In this document: positions 33,058-42,672 of the stretch, one piece after another | Layout of the letters: each line of letters starts with the position of its first letter | Position numbering within the stretch: position 1 is the stretch's first letter | Origin: Methanoregula sp. PtaU1.Bin051 | GTDB taxonomy: Archaea > Halobacteriota > Methanomicrobia > Methanomicrobiales > Methanospirillaceae | Direction: 5' to 3' | Length of the DNA: 64,000 nucleotides | Assembly (NCBI GenBank): GCA_002067895.1 | Contig: MVRE01000013.1 | Location: 124,001-188,000, forward strand | Position numbers and translations under genes: made by a program | The notes under the pieces: model-generated | Database searches by the model: none | What the model saw: only the letters and a program-made list of their open reading frames with translations | Told to the model about the DNA's origin: nothing

Positions 33058-34806
33058 ATGTCAGATCCGCTCATTAAACGATTACGAAATCCCCCTGTCT
33101 CCCATGCCATCGTGGTTCTTGTTTCTGCTGTTATTGCCTTTACAGCCAATATCTACTGCATAATCATCGGGGTTACCACTGTCAGCCCCCACCTTTTTTA
33201 CATCCCCATTATCCTCGCTGCATTCTTCTTCCCCAGACGCGGGATATTCACAGCGGTTGAGATATCATCGGTCTATTTCCTGATCGTTGCAGTATTCCGT
33301 GGCAGCGATTACGGAACGATCATTTCGGCAGCGGCGCAATGTGTTGTCTTTATCGTTATCGCCGCAATCATGTCATATTTGTCCAACCGGATCAACGACC
33401 GGGAAACAGCACTACGGCATGCCAAGGAAGAATGGGAACGGACATTCGATGCCGTACCGGACTTAATTGCACTTATCGATACGCATCACCGGATATTCAG
33501 GGTGAACCGTGCGATGGCGGAGAGCCTGGGCCTCTCCCCCCATGAGGTTATCGGGAAGCGATGTTATGAAATCGTACACCGGACACATGCCCCGCCGGCA
33601 TTCTGCCCACATGCCCTCCTCCTTAAGGACGGGATGGAGCATTCCAGCGAGATCCACGAGGATCATCTCGGCGGGGATTTCATGGTAACCTCCTCGCCCC
33701 TCCGCAACGCGAATGGCAGGCTGATTGGAAGCGTACATGTCGCACGGGATATCACTGTCCGTAAACTGGCAGAGGAAGCCCTTCGGGAAAAGACAGAGGA
33801 GCTTGACCGGTTTTTCTCAGTGAATCTCGACCTGCTCTGCATCGCGGACACCGATGGCAACTTCCACCACATCAATGCGGCATGGGAGAGTACGCTCGGG
33901 TATAACCACGAGGAGCTTATGGCCTATAGACTTCTCGACCTTGTACATCCTGACGACCTGCAGAAGACGCTTGATGCCGTTGCTGGCCTTGCTGAAAGAA
34001 AAGAGGTGACGAGTGTTGTCAACCGGTACCGGTGCAGGGACGACAGTTATCGCTGGATCGAGTGGCGGATGTACCCGTACGGGAACCTCATCTATGCCGC
34101 TGCCCGGGATATCACCGACAGGATACAGGCTGAGCTCGCATTTGTGCAGGCAAACAAGAAGCTCAACATCCTGTCATCCATCACCCGCCACGATATCCTG
34201 AACAAAATCACGGCCCTTTATGCATATCTCGACCTGACCCGGGACATGTGCACGAACCCGGCCCAGCGCAAACATATCGACAAGCAGATCGGGACCGTGG
34301 AGGCCCTTCAGCGCCAGATCGAGTTTACGCGGTACTACCAGGACATCGGGGTCAAGGCCCCCGAATGGCAGGATATCGCTACCGTTTTCAGCAAGGCCGT
34401 CTCCCAGATACCGCTCGAGGGTGTCACAGTCCGTGTTGATGGCGGGGGTTACCAGATCTATGCAGATCCCTTAATCGAGAAGGTCTTCTATAACCTTGTG
34501 GAAAACTCGCTCCGCCACGGCGGAAGAGTTACATCTATCCAGCTGGCCACGCAGAAGACCGCTGCCGGCCTCCTGATCATCTACCGGGACAACGGGAACG
34601 GTATACCGGTAGAATCGAAGGAGAATCTCTTCCAGCGGGGATACGGGAGCCACACCGGCTTCGGGCTCTTCCTGTCCCGCGAAATCCTCGCGATCACCGA
34701 CATCCTCATAACCGAGAACGGCGAGCCGGGAAAAGGGGCCCGGTTCGAAATCATCATTCCCCATGGCGGTTACCGGAAGGTCGACCACGGGGTCAGGGTT
34801 TCATAG
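33058..34806 (+). CDS. Membrane sensor histidine kinase with two PAS domains
   Basis: The 582-residue kinase starts with about four membrane helices (16-115), without a large external loop, followed by PAS (about 125-245) and PAS/PAC (about 255-365) domains. The H-box is S-I-T-R-H-D-I-L-N-K-I-T, the methanogen-type form, and the ATPase domain has N-L-V-E-N-S-L-R-H-G-G, D-N-G-N-G-I-P and G-F-G-L-F-L. It probably senses a membrane or cytosolic redox or ligand cue. No response regulator is adjacent. Tandem hairpins follow it. Confidence 0.92.
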   Translation: MSDPLIKRLRNPPVSHAIVVLVSAVIAFTANIYCIIIGVTTVSPHLFYIPIILAAFFFPRRGIFTAVEISSVYFLIVAVFRGSDYGTIISAAAQCVVFIVIAAIMSYLSNRINDRETALRHAKEEWERTFDAVPDLIALIDTHHRIFRVNRAMAESLGLSPHEVIGKRCYEIVHRTHAPPAFCPHALLLKDGMEHSSEIHEDHLGGDFMVTSSPLRNANGRLIGSVHVARDITVRKLAEEALREKTEELDRFFSVNLDLLCIADTDGNFHHINAAWESTLGYNHEELMAYRLLDLVHPDDLQKTLDAVAGLAERKEVTSVVNRYRCRDDSYRWIEWRMYPYGNLIYAAARDITDRIQAELAFVQANKKLNILSSITRHDILNKITALYAYLDLTRDMCTNPAQRKHIDKQIGTVEALQRQIEFTRYYQDIGVKAPEWQDIATVFSKAVSQIPLEGVTVRVDGGGYQIYADPLIEKVFYNLVENSLRHGGRVTSIQLATQKTAAGLLIIYRDNGNGIPVESKENLFQRGYGSHTGFGLFLSREILAITDILITENGEPGKGARFEIIIPHGGYRKVDHGVRVS

Positions 34807-34878
34807 ATCTATTATGATGGCATGCAAATTTCTGGAAGTATCCCGCCTATAGCTTATTTCGCAAGTTGTGGTCTATTC

Positions 34879-34929
34879 GAAGAACCCTGACAGGTTCTTC
34901 TCTAAGTTTGTCCCTCCCTTAATAGGGAC
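34879..34929 (+). terminator. Tandem hairpins between the kinase and tRNA-Ser
   Basis: Two stems lie in a row: GAAGAACC/GGTTCTTC (34879-34886, 34893-34900), 8 bp perfect with a 6-base loop, and GTCCCT/AGGGAC (34910-34915, 34924-34929). They lie past the kinase gene and before the tRNA operon, so a barrier or 3' end is likely. There is no strong T run. Confidence 0.45.
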
Positions 34930-35040
34930 TTACTTTTCCCAAACACTTATTACCCCTCCCCTACCATAGTATAAAGCACCATTCATGGAGCGGCGTTATT
35001 GTTTACGTCGCGAGTGTCTGTATCAGACGCGAGATTCTCT

Positions 35041-35125
35041 GTTGAGGTAGCCAAGCCTGGTATGGCGCAGGTTTGCTAAACCTGTGTCCCAAAAGGACTC
35101 GAGGGTTCAAATCCCTCCCTCAGCG
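35041..35125 (+). tRNA. tRNA-Ser (GCT)
   Basis: The 85-base gene folds as a class II tRNA: acceptor GTTGAGG/CCTCAGC with one T-G pair, anticodon stem CAGGT/ACCTG around loop TTGCTAA (anticodon GCT, serine codons AGC/AGT), a long variable arm GTCC/GGAC, and T arm GAGGG-TTCAAAT-CCCTC. The discriminator is G, as expected for serine. CCA is not encoded. It sits 32 bases before rps13, perhaps on the same primary transcript. A small stem (GTCTG/CAGAC) and a TATA-like TATAAAG near 34970 precede it. Confidence 0.93.
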
Positions 35126-35157
35126 CTTCAGGGGATTTCACGAAACGAGGGGATTGG

Positions 35158-35625
35158 ATGGCAGAAGAAGAGATAAAATACTTCGTACGGATTGGCACCA
35201 CCGATCTGGACGGCACGAAATCAGTCCGTGTCGCCCTGACCGGCATCAAGGGTGTAGGCAGGCACACGTCTTCCGTGATTGCCCGCATGGCACAGGTGAA
35301 CGAATACTCCCAGCTCGGCCGCCTTCCCGAGGCGGACGTCAACCGGATCCGCAATGCTGTGGAATCATATGGCAGCAGGATACCGGCATGGATGTCCAAC
35401 CGGCCCAAAGACGTGTATACCGGGGAATCAAAGCACCTGTTCGGCGCAGACGTGACCATGGCGAAGGACGATGACGTCAACATGATGCGGAAGATCCGGT
35501 GCTACAAGGGCATCCGGCACGAGACCGGACAGAAGGTCCGCGGCCAGCGCACCAAGTCCAGCGGAAGGACCGGCTCGACCGTGGGCGTGAGCAAGAAGAA
35601 AATAGCACAGGGCGGAGGTGAGTGA
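35158..35625 (+). CDS. rps13: 30S ribosomal protein S13
   Basis: The 155-residue protein has [11 protein letters not shown] near the N-terminus and the C-terminal [12 protein letters not shown] signature. S13 sits in the head of the small subunit and contacts the P-site tRNA and L5. It leads the conserved archaeal run rps13-rps4-rps11-rpoD-rpl18e-rpl13-rps9-rpoN-rpoK. Confidence 0.97.
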   Translation: MAEEEIKYFVRIGTTDLDGTKSVRVALTGIKGVGRHTSSVIARMAQVNEYSQLGRLPEADVNRIRNAVESYGSRIPAWMSNRPKDVYTGESKHLFGADVTMAKDDDVNMMRKIRCYKGIRHETGQKVRGQRTKSSGRTGSTVGVSKKKIAQGGGE

Positions 35626-35629
35626 GCCC

Positions 35630-36181
35630 ATGGGATACCCGGGAAAGAACCATAAGGCATACCAGACCCCCAAGCGCCCGTTCGAGAAGACACGTATCGA
35701 GGAAGAAACCCGTCTCGTCATTGAATATGGTCTCCGGAACAAGCGCGAGGTATGGAAAGCACAGAGTATCCTGCGCAAATACCGCAAGGGCGCCCGCGAC
35801 CTGCTGGCCCTCATGTCAAGCGGTACTGATAAAGCACTCGTCGAGGCTAAGCGCTCCGAGCTTATCACATCCCTGCAACGTGCAGGGCTTCTCGGGCCCG
35901 ATGCGGATATCGAAGACATCCTCTCGTTAAAGGTACAGGCGCAGCTCGAGCGCCGGCTCCAGACGCTCGTGTACCGCAAAGGCCTTGCGCGCTCACCGAA
36001 ACAGGCACGCCAGATCATCACGCACGGCCATGTCGCGATTGGTGGCCGGCGCGTAAACATCCCCGGCTACCGCGTCAACCGCACGGAAGAGACCCAGATC
36101 GCATATTACGGGAAATCGCCGTTTACAGCCGACACCCATGCGGAAAGATCGAGGATCACCAAGGCTGCAGGAGTGAAATGA
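35630..36181 (+). CDS. rps4: 30S ribosomal protein S4
   Basis: The 183-residue protein begins [10 protein letters not shown] and has an S4 RNA-binding domain ([17 protein letters not shown]) near 125-160. It nucleates 16S assembly. The ATG at 35630 is favoured over the in-frame GTG at 35618 because GGAGGTGA, which overlaps the end of rps13, lies about 8 bases upstream. Confidence 0.96.
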   Translation: MGYPGKNHKAYQTPKRPFEKTRIEEETRLVIEYGLRNKREVWKAQSILRKYRKGARDLLALMSSGTDKALVEAKRSELITSLQRAGLLGPDADIEDILSLKVQAQLERRLQTLVYRKGLARSPKQARQIITHGHVAIGGRRVNIPGYRVNRTEETQIAYYGKSPFTADTHAERSRITKAAGVK

Positions 36182-36182
36182 G

Positions 36183-36581
36183 ATGACCGGTACCGAAAAG
36201 GAGAAGTGGGGAATCGCCCACATCTTTGCATCGTTTAACAATACCATCATCACGATCACCGATCTCTCCGGTGCCGAAACGGTTACCAAGAGCTCGGGTG
36301 GCATGGTGGTCAAGCAGGACCGGAACGAGAGTTCGCCCTACGCCGCGATGCAGATGGCCGCAAACGTTGCTGCAGCGGCAAAAGAGAAGGGAATCGTCGG
36401 TGTTCATGTCAAGGTGCGTGCACCGGGACAGGGCAAGCAGCGGAGCCCGGGGCCCGGGGCGCAGGCGGCCATCAGGGCGCTTGCCCGTGCCGGCATGCGT
36501 ATCGGCAGAATTGAAGACGTCACGCCAATCCCCCACGATTCATGCCGTCCGAAGGGTGGCAGGCGAGGAAGGAGAGTGTAA
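36183..36581 (+). CDS. rps11: 30S ribosomal protein S11
   Basis: The 132-residue protein has [13 protein letters not shown] and the ending [16 protein letters not shown], universal for S11/uS11. S11 shapes the platform near the mRNA exit. It ends in TAATG, overlapping the start of rpoD, so S11 and the polymerase subunit are translationally coupled. Confidence 0.97.
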   Translation: MTGTEKEKWGIAHIFASFNNTIITITDLSGAETVTKSSGGMVVKQDRNESSPYAAMQMAANVAAAAKEKGIVGVHVKVRAPGQGKQRSPGPGAQAAIRALARAGMRIGRIEDVTPIPHDSCRPKGGRRGRRV

Positions 36582-37411
36582 TGGAGATCCAGTTCGCAAG
36601 TCTGGACGATGCTGCTTCCCGCTTCACCCTCTCCGGTGCAAGCCCCGCGTTTGCCAATGCACTGCGCAGGGCGATGATCGCCGATGTTCCGACGCTTGCC
36701 ATCGAAGACGTAAGGATTTACGATAACACGAGCGCACTCTTCGACGAGATGCTCGCCCACCGGCTCGGACTTATCCCGATAACGACCGATCTTACCGCAT
36801 ACCAGAGCAGGGACGCCTGTTCCTGTAACGGTGCAGGATGCCCGGCATGTTCGGTCACATTCACCCTCAGTGCCGAAGGCCCCAAGGTAGTTGTCTCCGG
36901 TGACCTGATCCCGCAGGATCCCAAAGCAGTCCCGGTACATGCCGCAATCCCTATCGTCAAACTGGTCAAAGGGCAGAAACTGGTGCTCGAAGCGAAAGCC
37001 GTTGTTGCTACCGGTAAGGAACATGCCAAATGGCAACCGACGCTTGTCTGCGGGTACAAGAACCACCCTGTCATCACGATCGGCGATACCTGCGATGCCT
37101 GTGGCATGTGCGTGGACGAATGCCCGCGCGAGATACTGACAGTAAAAGGCAAGAAAGTGGCTGTGGCTGCCGGCAAGCTATCAGAGTGCTCCCTGTGCCG
37201 TCTCTGCGAGCGGGCATGCATATCGACAGGGATTGGGGAGGAACCGGCTATAAAGGTCTCCGCGGAACCCGACCGGTATATTTTCGTGGTCGAGAGTGAC
37301 GGATCGCTTCCGGTCAAGGAGATCATAAAGCGGGCGCTGAAGCATATTAAAGGACAGTCGGATGAGCTGGAACACAAGATACGCGAAATTTCAGGGGATG
37401 ATAAGAAATGA
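36581..37411 (+). CDS. rpoD: RNA polymerase subunit D (Rpo3) with two 4Fe-4S motifs
   Basis: The 276-residue protein is the archaeal counterpart of bacterial alpha and eukaryotic Rpb3, starting M-E-I-Q-F-A-S-L and with L-R-R-A-M-I-A-D-V-P. The middle carries a ferredoxin-like insert with two complete cluster motifs, C-D-A-C-G-M-C-V-D-E-C-P and C-S-L-C-R-L-C-E-R-A-C; an extra C-S-C-N/C-P-A-C group lies near 85. Subunit D pairs with L to start polymerase assembly. Many archaea keep only one or none of these cluster sites. The ATG at 36581 overlaps the rps11 stop; the in-frame upstream start is rejected. Confidence 0.96.
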   Translation: MEIQFASLDDAASRFTLSGASPAFANALRRAMIADVPTLAIEDVRIYDNTSALFDEMLAHRLGLIPITTDLTAYQSRDACSCNGAGCPACSVTFTLSAEGPKVVVSGDLIPQDPKAVPVHAAIPIVKLVKGQKLVLEAKAVVATGKEHAKWQPTLVCGYKNHPVITIGDTCDACGMCVDECPREILTVKGKKVAVAAGKLSECSLCRLCERACISTGIGEEPAIKVSAEPDRYIFVVESDGSLPVKEIIKRALKHIKGQSDELEHKIREISGDDKK

Positions 37412-37773
37412 CAAGAACCATAGCAAAGACGAACCCCCGTCTGAGCAACCTCATTCTGCTCCTAAAGAATACATCGCGCGAGAATGAGGCCAAGATCTGG
37501 CGGGAGATCGCAAGCAGGCTGGAGACCCCGAGCAGGAATTATGCCGAGGTCAACCTGTCCAAGATCAACCGCTATGCCGGAAACGGTGAGACGATCATAG
37601 TCCCAGGTAAAGTGCTGGGAAGCGGGATTCTCTCGCAGTCGGTGAAAGTGGCCGCACTGAACTTCTCGGCATCGGCCACGAGCAAGATACGGGACGCGAA
37701 GGGACAATGCATGACGATCGAACAGCTGCTCAGAGACAACCCCAAGGGCAGTGGTGTCCGTATCCTGAGGTGA
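37408..37773 (+). CDS. rpl18e: 50S ribosomal protein L18e
   Basis: The 121-residue protein has the L18e/L15 pattern, with N-L-S-K-I-N-R-Y-A near 50 and [10 protein letters not shown] following. It is a large-subunit protein of archaea and eukaryotes. Its ATG overlaps the rpoD stop (ATGA). Confidence 0.96.
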   Translation: MTRTIAKTNPRLSNLILLLKNTSRENEAKIWREIASRLETPSRNYAEVNLSKINRYAGNGETIIVPGKVLGSGILSQSVKVAALNFSASATSKIRDAKGQCMTIEQLLRDNPKGSGVRILR

Positions 37774-37780
37774 CGAGAAT

Positions 37781-38203
37781 ATGGTTACAATTATCAACGG
37801 AGACGGCATGCTCCTCGGAAGGCTCGCAAGTGTTGTCGCACAGCGGGCGCTCGCCGGTGAAGAGATCGCAATAGTGAATGCGGAAAAGGCAATCATATCG
37901 GGAAGCAGGGCCCGCGTTCTTGGGAATTACCACCACAAGCGCAGCCGGGGTTCCACCGGCTGGGGCCCGTTCCTCCCCCGGAGGCCCGATCACTTAATGA
38001 AGCGCACGATCCGGGGAATGCTTCCCTACAAGCGCCCCCGTGGTGCGGATGCATTCAAACGGATCAAGTGCTATGTCGGGATACCGGCGGAATTCACCGG
38101 AAAAGAGATGGAAGTGCCCGAAGAAGCGCACATGAACCGGTTGAATAATGCCCAGTTTGTCACCCTTGGTTCCGTCTGCACGTTCCTGGGGGCTAAGTTC
38201 TAA
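37781..38203 (+). CDS. rpl13: 50S ribosomal protein L13
   Basis: The 140-residue protein starts [17 protein letters not shown] and has the archaeal [11 protein letters not shown] signature. L13 is an early-assembly large-subunit protein. It follows rpl18e by 7 bases and precedes rps9 in the universal L13-S9 order. Confidence 0.97.
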   Translation: MVTIINGDGMLLGRLASVVAQRALAGEEIAIVNAEKAIISGSRARVLGNYHHKRSRGSTGWGPFLPRRPDHLMKRTIRGMLPYKRPRGADAFKRIKCYVGIPAEFTGKEMEVPEEAHMNRLNNAQFVTLGSVCTFLGAKF

Positions 38204-38215
38204 GGAGGTGCATAA

Positions 38216-38617
38216 ATGGTCAAGATCATCAATACCAGTGGAAAGCGCAAGACAGCGATTGCACGTGCCACTTTAAAGGCGGGCAAGGGGATTATCCGGA
38301 TCAACTCTGTTCCTCTCGACAAGTACGGGACCGAAGTCGTCCGGATGAAGATATCCGAACCGCTCCTCTTATTCCCCAACGCAGTTGGAGGGATCGATGT
38401 TGCAATCGATGTCGAGGGCGGGGGTGTGATGGGGCAGGCCGAGGCTGTGCGGACGGCGCTCGCCCGAGGTATCCTCGAATGGCACAACGATCCCCAGATC
38501 AAGGACGCGTACCTGTCCTACGACCGGACGCTCCTTGTGAATGACTCGCGCCAGAAAGAGACGAAGAAGCCTCACGGGCGCGGGGCGAGAAAGAAGTTCC
38601 AAAAGTCTTATCGTTAG
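38216..38617 (+). CDS. rps9: 30S ribosomal protein S9
   Basis: The 133-residue protein begins with [12 protein letters not shown] and ends [11 protein letters not shown], whose C-terminal arginine reaches the P-site tRNA. AAGGAGGTGC before the ATG is a strong site. It is followed by rpoN. Confidence 0.97.
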   Translation: MVKIINTSGKRKTAIARATLKAGKGIIRINSVPLDKYGTEVVRMKISEPLLLFPNAVGGIDVAIDVEGGGVMGQAEAVRTALARGILEWHNDPQIKDAYLSYDRTLLVNDSRQKETKKPHGRGARKKFQKSYR

Positions 38618-38647
38618 GATAAAAGAAATGATGAGAGGCCGACAAAC

Positions 38648-38836
38648 GTGATACCCGTACGATGCTTCACCTGTGGGAAGACGATCTCAACAGCGTATGA
38701 AGAGTTCAAACAGCGGCAGAGTGCAGGCGAGGATCCCAAAAAGATCCTCGACGACCTCGGTCTGACGCGGTACTGCTGCCGCCGCATGTTGCTCACGCAC
38801 AACGAGATCATCGATGAGCTCAACCCGTACCAGTGA
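38648..38836 (+). CDS. rpoN: RNA polymerase subunit N (Rpo10)
   Basis: The 62-residue zinc-binding protein has C-F-T-C-G at residues 6-10 and C-C-R-R-M near 44, the Rpb10 pattern. It supports the D-L assembly platform. It starts with GTG. It belongs to the ribosomal/polymerase operon. Confidence 0.96.
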   Translation: MIPVRCFTCGKTISTAYEEFKQRQSAGEDPKKILDDLGLTRYCCRRMLLTHNEIIDELNPYQ

Positions 38837-38849
38837 AGATGACTTATCC

Positions 38850-38924
38850 GGGGTCGTGGGGTAGCCTGGACTATCCTATTGCGTTCGGGACGCAGTGACC
38901 TGAGTTCGAATCTCAGCGACCCCA
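38850..38924 (+). tRNA. tRNA-Pro (CGG)
   Basis: The 75-base gene has acceptor GGGGTCG/CGACCCC (perfect), a D arm with GGGTA/TATCC, anticodon loop TTCGGGA (anticodon CGG, proline codon CCG), and T arm CTGAG-TTCGAAT-CTCAG. The discriminator A and G37 fit tRNA-Pro. CCA is not encoded. It lies between rpoN and rpoK, so the tRNA may be cut from the operon mRNA. Confidence 0.94.
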
Positions 38925-38953
38925 TTCCAATACTACAGAAAAAGGAGAAACAG

Positions 38954-39127
38954 ATGCCAACGCAGACGTACACCCGGTATGAACGGGCGAGAATTATCGG
39001 GGCGAGAGCCCTGCAGATATCAATGGGTGCGCCGCTGCTTATCAAGACTACCCAGATCGACCCTCTCGGGATAGCTCTCGAGGAATTCACCCACAACAAG
39101 ATACCCATTACGGTAAAGAGGAAGTGA
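38954..39127 (+). CDS. rpoK: RNA polymerase subunit K (Rpo6)
   Basis: The 57-residue protein, starting [16 protein letters not shown], has the Rpb6/omega core. It fastens the large subunit during assembly. The ATG at 38954 follows AAAGGAGAAA; the in-frame upstream start at 38879 lies inside the tRNA and is rejected. Confidence 0.96.
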   Translation: MPTQTYTRYERARIIGARALQISMGAPLLIKTTQIDPLGIALEEFTHNKIPITVKRK

Positions 39128-39134
39128 ACTACCC

Positions 39135-40322
39135 ATGACCATGATCGAGGCTATCGAGCTCCGTGTGATCCTGGACTCCAGAGGCAACCAGACGGTCGAG
39201 GCCGACGTGATGACGACAACCGGCTTCGGCCGGTCGGCAGCCCCGGCAGGTGCCAGCACCGGGTCGCGAGAGGCGAAAGTAAGGCCACCGCAGGACGCTG
39301 TCGAGAACGCTGTATCCAACCTGATCCCGGCGCTCATCGGCACGGATGCGTCCGACCAGCAGGCGTTCGACGAGCAGCTCCGGGACATCGACGGAACAGC
39401 AGACTTCTCGTCGATAGGGGCGAACATTGCCGTAGCGCTCTCGCTCGCAAACGCCAAAGCCGCTGCGTCATCGGCCGGCATTCCGTTATTCCGGTACCTT
39501 TCCGGTGCATTCGGTGCCGAACTTCCGCTTCCGCTCGGGAATGTCATCGGGGGCGGGGTGCATGCGGCGGATGCAACCGAGATTCAGGAGTTCCTTGTCG
39601 TGACCGGGGAAGCTGCCGACGTGCAGGAAGCGGTCTTTGCCAATGCCGCGGTGCACCGCGCGGTAAAGGAGATCTTAAAGAAACAGGGGAAAGCCTGCGG
39701 CAAGGGTGACGAGGGGGCATGGGCCCCGAAGATTGACGACGCGCTCGCGTTTGAGATCGTTACTGAAGCCTGCAAAACGGTATCGGACGAGATGAATGTG
39801 TCTGTCGATATCGGTATTGACGTTGCAGCAAGTCAGTTCTGGAATGGCGAACAGTACCAGTACCGTAACAGAAGGCTGAGTACAGAAGACCAGGTCGCCT
39901 ATATCGCAGAGCTGGTCGACAAGTACGACCTCGTCTATGTCGAGGATCCCCTCCATGAAGAGGACTTTGCCGGATTCGCCGACCTCAATGCACAGGTCGG
40001 GGACCGCTGCCTTGTCTGCGGGGACGATCTCTTCGTCACTCAGACCGAGTATATCGCAAAAGGCATCGAGATGGGATCGGCCAACTGCGTGCTGATCAAA
40101 CCAAACCAGGTCGGTACGCTGACCGATACCTACGATGCAGTACGGCTCGCCCATACATCCGGACTGGACACGGTCATGAGCCACAGGTCCGGAGAGACAA
40201 CGGATGAGACCATCGCACACCTTGCAACCGCGTTCTCCTGTGTTTTTTTAAAGACCGGCGTTGTAGGCGGCGAACGCATTGCCAAACTGAACGAACTGAT
40301 TCGCATAGAGGAACAGTTATGA
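39135..40322 (+). CDS. eno: Enolase
   Basis: The 395-residue enzyme has the N-terminal [10 protein letters not shown], the substrate loop G-A-S-T-G-S-R-E, metal ligands near V-D-I-G-I-D-V-A and E-D-P, catalytic lysine in L-I-K-P-N-Q-V-G-T, and S-H-R-S-G-E-T. It converts 2-phosphoglycerate to phosphoenolpyruvate. It is slightly shorter than most. It sits between rpoK and rps2, a common euryarchaeal order, and ends in an ATGA overlap with rps2. Confidence 0.97.
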   Translation: MTMIEAIELRVILDSRGNQTVEADVMTTTGFGRSAAPAGASTGSREAKVRPPQDAVENAVSNLIPALIGTDASDQQAFDEQLRDIDGTADFSSIGANIAVALSLANAKAAASSAGIPLFRYLSGAFGAELPLPLGNVIGGGVHAADATEIQEFLVVTGEAADVQEAVFANAAVHRAVKEILKKQGKACGKGDEGAWAPKIDDALAFEIVTEACKTVSDEMNVSVDIGIDVAASQFWNGEQYQYRNRRLSTEDQVAYIAELVDKYDLVYVEDPLHEEDFAGFADLNAQVGDRCLVCGDDLFVTQTEYIAKGIEMGSANCVLIKPNQVGTLTDTYDAVRLAHTSGLDTVMSHRSGETTDETIAHLATAFSCVFLKTGVVGGERIAKLNELIRIEEQL

Positions 40323-40930
40323 CCCAAGTAACCGAGATGGAAATCGAACTGAAAGAACCGCTCGTCCCTGTCGAGGACTACCTCGCTGCAGGCGTGCACA
40401 TTGGGACGCAGCAGAAGAGCGAGGACATGAAGAAGTTCATCTACCGCGTCCGCGGGGATGGGCTCTATATCCTGGATATCCGCGAGACCGACGGGCGGAT
40501 AAAAACTGCGGCGAAATTTTTAAGCCAGTACGAGCCCCCCAATATTCTCGTAGTCACATCGCGGCAGTACGGGCAGTATCCGGCCAAGAAGTTTGCCGAT
40601 ACGATTGGTGCAATGTCCGCGACCGGCCGGTTCATACCGGGGCTGCTTACCAACCCGGTTCTTGAGGGGTATATCGAACCAGAAGTCATCGTTGTCACCG
40701 ACCCGATCGGAGACGCGCAGGTCATCCACGAAGCCGTGCAGTGCGGAATTCCTGTCGTTGCACTCTGTGATACCAACAATATGACAAAGTTCGTCGACTT
40801 CGTAATCCCTACAAACAACAAGGGCAGGAAAGCGCTCTCGATGATCTACTTCCTCCTGACCCGCGAGATGCTCCGGCACCGTGGTATCTCCACGGCACTC
40901 ACCCCTGAGGACTTCGAGACTGATATATGA
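40319..40930 (+). CDS. rps2: 30S ribosomal protein S2
   Basis: The 203-residue protein has [19 protein letters not shown] and the C-terminal [10 protein letters not shown]2 joins late in small-subunit assembly. It overlaps eno by four bases and is followed by a strong 10-bp inverted repeat. Confidence 0.97.
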   Translation: MTQVTEMEIELKEPLVPVEDYLAAGVHIGTQQKSEDMKKFIYRVRGDGLYILDIRETDGRIKTAAKFLSQYEPPNILVVTSRQYGQYPAKKFADTIGAMSATGRFIPGLLTNPVLEGYIEPEVIVVTDPIGDAQVIHEAVQCGIPVVALCDTNNMTKFVDFVIPTNNKGRKALSMIYFLLTREMLRHRGISTALTPEDFETDI

Positions 40931-40933
40931 GAG

Positions 40934-40970
40934 ATCGGTTGGCAGGAGCGCAGCACTGCCGCCAACCGAT
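40934..40970 (+). promoter_or_regulatory. Ten-bp perfect hairpin after rps2
   Basis: ATCGGTTGGC (40934-40943) and GCCAACCGAT (40961-40970) are exact inverse complements; an inner GGCAG/CTGCC pair can form as an alternative. The hairpin starts 4 bases after the rps2 stop and lies before the MEMO start. It may be a transcript-processing site, an attenuator, or a 3' end for the ribosomal part of the array. No long T run follows. Confidence 0.5.
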
Positions 40971-41006
40971 ATCTGGATATACCAGTTCGACCAGAGGGTT
41001 GATTCG

Positions 41007-41801
41007 ATGAATATGCGTTCATGCGCCGTTGCCGGCATGTTCTATCCCCGGGACCCGAACCATCTCGAGCAGCTGCTCAACCGTTTCTTTATGAGCAGCC
41101 CGGATATGGGAAGCACGGACGCGAAAGGGATTGTTGTCCCACATGCCGGCTACATATATTCCGGTGCAGTTGCAGCACGGGCATATGCAGCAATCCCGGA
41201 ATCTTTTTCCGGGACATTCGTCGTTATCGGGCCATCCCATCGAGGTTTCCTTTCCGCAGGATCATCTGTTCCCTGGGAGTCCCCCCTTGGGGTCGTTGAC
41301 ACAGATTCGGCGTTTGTCGATGCGCTGGAAATTGAGATCGATGAGGGCGCCCATGCTGCTGAGCACTCGATCGAGGTCCAGGTACCGTTCATCAAGTTCC
41401 GGTTCCCCCGTGCACGGATTGTACCGGTCATGATGGGAGAACAGGATGAAGAGTCAGCTGCCGGGCTAGCGCGGAAGATCGTTGCAGCAGCAGAGGCAAC
41501 ACGGCGTGATATACGGATCATCGCCTCAAGCGATTTCTCCCACTATGTGCCGGAGACAGTTGCCCGAGGAAATGATCTCTATGCCATTGAAGCCCTCCGG
41601 ACGCTGGATACAGCGGAGTTCCTCAACAGGATCCGGAACCGTAATGTCTCAGCCTGCGGATATGGGCCGGTTGCAGCGATGGCGGGTGCCTGCCGTGCCA
41701 TGGGAGCGACCGAAGGGAGGCTGCTGACCTACGCGACGAGCGGGGAAGTCACAGGCGACCGGCAGGAAGTCGTCGGTTACGCAGCCATTGCGGTGATATA
41801 G
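41007..41801 (+). CDS. MEMO1 family protein
   Basis: The 264-residue protein has the MEMO fold signatures: P-H-A-G-Y-I-Y-S-G, G-P-S-H-R-G and S-S-D-F-S-H-Y. These histidines line an iron/copper-binding pocket in some homologues, related to aromatic-ring dioxygenases. The archaeal function is unknown. It lies between rps2 and mevalonate kinase, as in many methanogens. The ATG at 41007 follows AGAGGG; a longer in-frame reading from 40881 runs into rps2 and is rejected. Confidence 0.9.
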   Translation: MNMRSCAVAGMFYPRDPNHLEQLLNRFFMSSPDMGSTDAKGIVVPHAGYIYSGAVAARAYAAIPESFSGTFVVIGPSHRGFLSAGSSVPWESPLGVVDTDSAFVDALEIEIDEGAHAAEHSIEVQVPFIKFRFPRARIVPVMMGEQDEESAAGLARKIVAAAEATRRDIRIIASSDFSHYVPETVARGNDLYAIEALRTLDTAEFLNRIRNRNVSACGYGPVAAMAGACRAMGATEGRLLTYATSGEVTGDRQEVVGYAAIAVI

Positions 41802-41802
41802 G

Positions 41803-42672
41803 TTGGCAACATGGAGTGCACCGGGCAAGGTGTTTCTTTTCGGGGAACACGCCGTCGTGTACGGAAAACCCGGCATTGCCATGGCGATCCGGCCGCGGGT
41901 CTACGTGACCGTCAGGAGGGCGAAACGCCCCCACGCAGTCAGTTCCCCTTATATCCGGAACTGCTTTACGGACATGGGCGTTTCAGGCAGCGTGTACATC
42001 AACTCGCAGATACCCAGCTCCTCGGGGCTGGGGTCGTCGGCAGCAGTGACGGTGGCCACGCTCTCTGCGATCAACGATGAGTTCCAGCTCGAAAAGACCC
42101 GCGAGGAGATTGCCGATATGGCGTTTGCGATCGAGAAGAAGGTGCAGAAAGGCAGGGCAAGCCCGACGGATACGACCGTCTCCTCCTACGGAGGGATCGT
42201 GCTGATCACCGGGACGTCCCGCCGGCGCCTGCCCCCCGTGAACCTGCACATCGTGATCGGGGACACGCTGGTCTCCCACAGCACGTCGCAGATGGTGGAG
42301 CAGGTGAGCGAACTGAAAAAGCGGCACCCGGATATCGTCGGCCACCTTCTCGATGCTATCGAGGGAGTCAGCCTGAACGCCATCCACCATCTGAATAACC
42401 CGAAAGAGCTGGGCAGATACATGGACATGAACCATGCGATCCTTGATGCGCTTGGTGTCGGCCATCCCGCCCTCTCCCGTCTCGTGCTTGCCGCCCGGTC
42501 TGCAGGAGCATTCGGCGCCAAGCTGACGGGTGCAGGCGGGGGCGGATGCATGGTTGCGGTCTGCCCCAAGAACCAGAAACACCGTGTTGCAAAGGCAATC
42601 GAGTCGTATAATTGCCGGGCGATCATGACCGGCATCGACACCGAAGGAGCACGGAAGGAGAAAAATGCCTGA
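41803..42672 (+). CDS. mvk: Mevalonate kinase
   Basis: The 289-residue GHMP kinase has F-G-E-H-A-V-V-Y-G near the start, P-S-S-S-G-L-G-S-S-A (motif 2) and L-T-G-A-G-G-G-G-C (motif 3). It phosphorylates mevalonate in the archaeal isoprenoid pathway that makes the C20 and C25 lipid chains. It starts with TTG at 41803, directly after the MEMO stop. It is followed by isopentenyl phosphate kinase in the same operon. Confidence 0.95.
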   Translation: MATWSAPGKVFLFGEHAVVYGKPGIAMAIRPRVYVTVRRAKRPHAVSSPYIRNCFTDMGVSGSVYINSQIPSSSGLGSSAAVTVATLSAINDEFQLEKTREEIADMAFAIEKKVQKGRASPTDTTVSSYGGIVLITGTSRRRLPPVNLHIVIGDTLVSHSTSQMVEQVSELKKRHPDIVGHLLDAIEGVSLNAIHHLNNPKELGRYMDMNHAILDALGVGHPALSRLVLAARSAGAFGAKLTGAGGGGCMVAVCPKNQKHRVAKAIESYNCRAIMTGIDTEGARKEKNA

